Shown here piece after piece: positions 62,570 through 64,000 of a stretch of DNA of 64,000 bases. Every line of letters starts with the position of its first letter. Position 1 is the first letter of the stretch. Origin of the DNA: AP-15 sp963700185 (GTDB lineage Bacteria > Pseudomonadota > Alphaproteobacteria > ATCC43930 > CGMCC-115725); the NCBI GenBank assembly GCA_963700185.1, contig CAVOWP010000030.1:310001-374000 (forward strand), in the 5' to 3' direction. Position numbers and translations under genes: made by a program. A model generated the notes under the pieces. It was not told where the DNA came from and ran no database searches. It saw nothing but the letters and a program-made list of their open reading frames with translations.

Positions 62570-63249
62570 TCCGCGCGCGTTCGGAGGAACAACTGGGATC
62601 CGCCGATCCGAGCGATTGCCCCAATGCTTCTCCAAGGTCGGGTTGTTCCCGTATCGTTGCCGGCCGCTTCTGCCGCCAATCAATCGCGAGGGCCGCCCTA
62701 TGCCGCATAATCTTCCCCACACATTCGCCAAATCCCGGCGGATTCGAGGCCAGGATCGCGCTTCTGACCGGCTTGGGCAACGGCCAATCGCCTTCGCTGA
62801 TCGTTCTGACGTTAACACATGATAGGCGTCGGCGAGTGGCGCCTGACCAGCGTGCGCCGCCGCTACTGCGCTGAGAGGTCCGCTTCGGGGCAGGAAGAGC
62901 CGCTCCCGGCGCGAAGGCTGAGCGGCCGAGAAGGTGGAAAGCCGACCATCGCAGATTGCATATCGGATGGCGCCCCTGCGCCGAAAGCGGTCGCTCTGGC
63001 TGTGCAAACGTCAAAATTTCGCTCCTGGCGTAAGCCTAAGTCCCGGCTCAGCAGGGAGACGCACCAGCGCTGGGGGTTCAGCCAAATCGCTGTCCTCGAC
63101 GGCGCGATTGGGTCAACTACCGTGCGATGATATGCTCATGTCGCAACAAGCTGCGCTGCGCAGGAACGGGAAGAGGAACGGGTCGTGCCAGATCCTGGTC
63201 ATTCCTGGGCACAACAGCGCGCCTCCCATTCACCCGAGGAGGGACGTTC
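62570..63249. other. Region without a supported gene
   Basis: 680 bases between the kinase remnant and the secreted protein. Open frames on both strands are arginine-rich and unrelated to known families. GAGGAGGGACGTTC directly before 63250 is the ribosome site of the next gene. Confidence 0.4.
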
Positions 63250-63981
63250 ATGACGATTTTGACCCAACTCCGTGCGATCCGCCTTTTGGCCCTCGGCATG
63301 CTGTTGATCCTCTCTGCGGCTTCAGGCGCGCAGCAGCGTCCGCCGATCCTTGAAAAGCTCACCAAGACCTATGGTCTCGAATCGTTTGGGCAGATCGAAG
63401 CGATCCGCTACACCTTCAACGCAGAGGCCCCGGGACTCAATGCCTCCAGATCATGGACCTGGGAACCCAAGACCGACCAGGTCACCTATGACGGGAAGGA
63501 CAAGTCGGGCAATCCGGTGAAGGTTACCTACCTGCGCTCTCAACTGGGCAGCCAGCCGGCCAACGTGAGGGACGACATCGATCCGGGCTTCCTAAATGAC
63601 AATTATTGGTTGCTCCTCCCATTTCATTTGTCCTGGGACACCAACGCTGCGGTCGAAGGTGCCAGCGTGCAGAAACTGCCGCAGGGGAATGGTTCCGCTG
63701 AGAAGATTGTCGCGAAATATTCTTCCGACGGCGGCTACTCGCCGGGTGACACCTGGGAGCTATACGTCGGCAGCGACGGCCGGGTCGAAGAAATGGCCTA
63801 TCACCGTGGCGGGTCCCCCAAGCTCGAGGTCTTTGCCACCTGGGCCGACTACAAGAAGGCCGGGCCGTTGCTCTTCTCACTGGATCACCGCGGAACGCGC
63901 AACGGCGATCCGCTGCACCTTTTCTTCTCGAATGTGGCCGTCAGGCTGGTGGGGTCAAACACCTGGGTGGACGCGCGATAA
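63250..63981 (+). CDS. Secreted protein of unknown function
   Basis: 243 residues. ATG 63250 follows GAGGAGGG. Signal peptide IRLLALGMLLILSAASGA (residues about 10-27). The mature protein is beta-rich, with WTWEPKTDQVTYDGKDKSG, LNDNYWLLLPFHLSWD and YSPGDTWELYVGSDGRVEEM; this resembles lipoprotein-like, LolA-type sheets of unknown role. The gene is complete and ends just before the window edge. Confidence 0.75.
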   Translation: MTILTQLRAIRLLALGMLLILSAASGAQQRPPILEKLTKTYGLESFGQIEAIRYTFNAEAPGLNASRSWTWEPKTDQVTYDGKDKSGNPVKVTYLRSQLGSQPANVRDDIDPGFLNDNYWLLLPFHLSWDTNAAVEGASVQKLPQGNGSAEKIVAKYSSDGGYSPGDTWELYVGSDGRVEEMAYHRGGSPKLEVFATWADYKKAGPLLFSLDHRGTRNGDPLHLFFSNVAVRLVGSNTWVDAR

Positions 63982-64000
63982 GCGGCCGAATTCAAGCCGG

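Noticed and set aside
1..64000. CRISPR arrays, tRNA and rRNA genes, complete insertion sequences
   Set aside because: Looked for regularly spaced repeats, cloverleaf-type ends and transposase motifs by eye; none was convincing. The only tandem array (9086-9145) has no spacers.

Overview
The window is a high-G+C chromosomal stretch from a free-living proteobacterium, most likely an alphaproteobacterium. The signs are a TPP-riboswitch thiO-thiS-thiG locus, clpS next to clpA, a ycjX/DUF697 pair, the prkA-yeaH-spoVR trio, a Liv transporter with fused LivM-LivG, an OpgC-family acyltransferase, and several palindromic intergenic repeats with a CGTCATTCC-type end. Genus cannot be fixed from sequence alone. 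No tRNA, rRNA, CRISPR array or intact insertion sequence was recognised.

Layout. 0-3 kb: a YajQ-like protein, a 3-hydroxyisobutyrate-dehydrogenase-like reductase and a Rieske oxygenase. 3.2-6.4 kb (minus strand): a TPP riboswitch, then thiO, thiS, thiG and a rhomboid protease. 6.5-9 kb: a small response regulator, a Crp/Fnr regulator and an APH-like kinase. 9-15.3 kb: a large secreted protein with a peptidoglycan-binding tail, a two-subunit CoA-transferase, and a translationally coupled OpgC-SGNH-SGNH operon. 15.8-25.5 kb: core genes prkA-yeaH-spoVR, tsaD, gpsA, clpS and clpA. 25.5-35 kb: a COG3146 acyltransferase-like protein, a secreted protein, a PQQ dehydrogenase fused to a cupredoxin, and a complete livKH-livMG-livF transporter. 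35-41 kb: the ycjX/DUF697 cluster, two unknown genes, a nitronate monooxygenase-like flavoprotein, a phosphoribosyltransferase and a DUF302 protein. 41-47.3 kb: an amidase, a bifunctional aldolase/short-chain dehydrogenase, a small DUF6197-like protein and an M20 amidohydrolase. 47.4-52.4 kb: two unknown convergent overlapping genes in AT-rich surroundings, a DHA2 exporter and a PAS histidine kinase.

52.8-63 kb is visibly degraded. It holds an mfd remnant with an internal deletion, a methionine-synthase-like gene split onto opposite strands by an apparent 2.2-kb inversion, a hybrid kinase with an in-frame stop, and a kinase remnant without its front half.

The most general observation is that at least eleven otherwise recognisable genes, some of them housekeeping (thiO, thiG, livM, livF), are broken by what looks in every case like one extra base. 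Such a one-sided pattern points first to insertion-biased consensus error, although real decay is evident at 52.8-63 kb. The coordinates below span the reconstructed genes where this matters, and each such case is stated.
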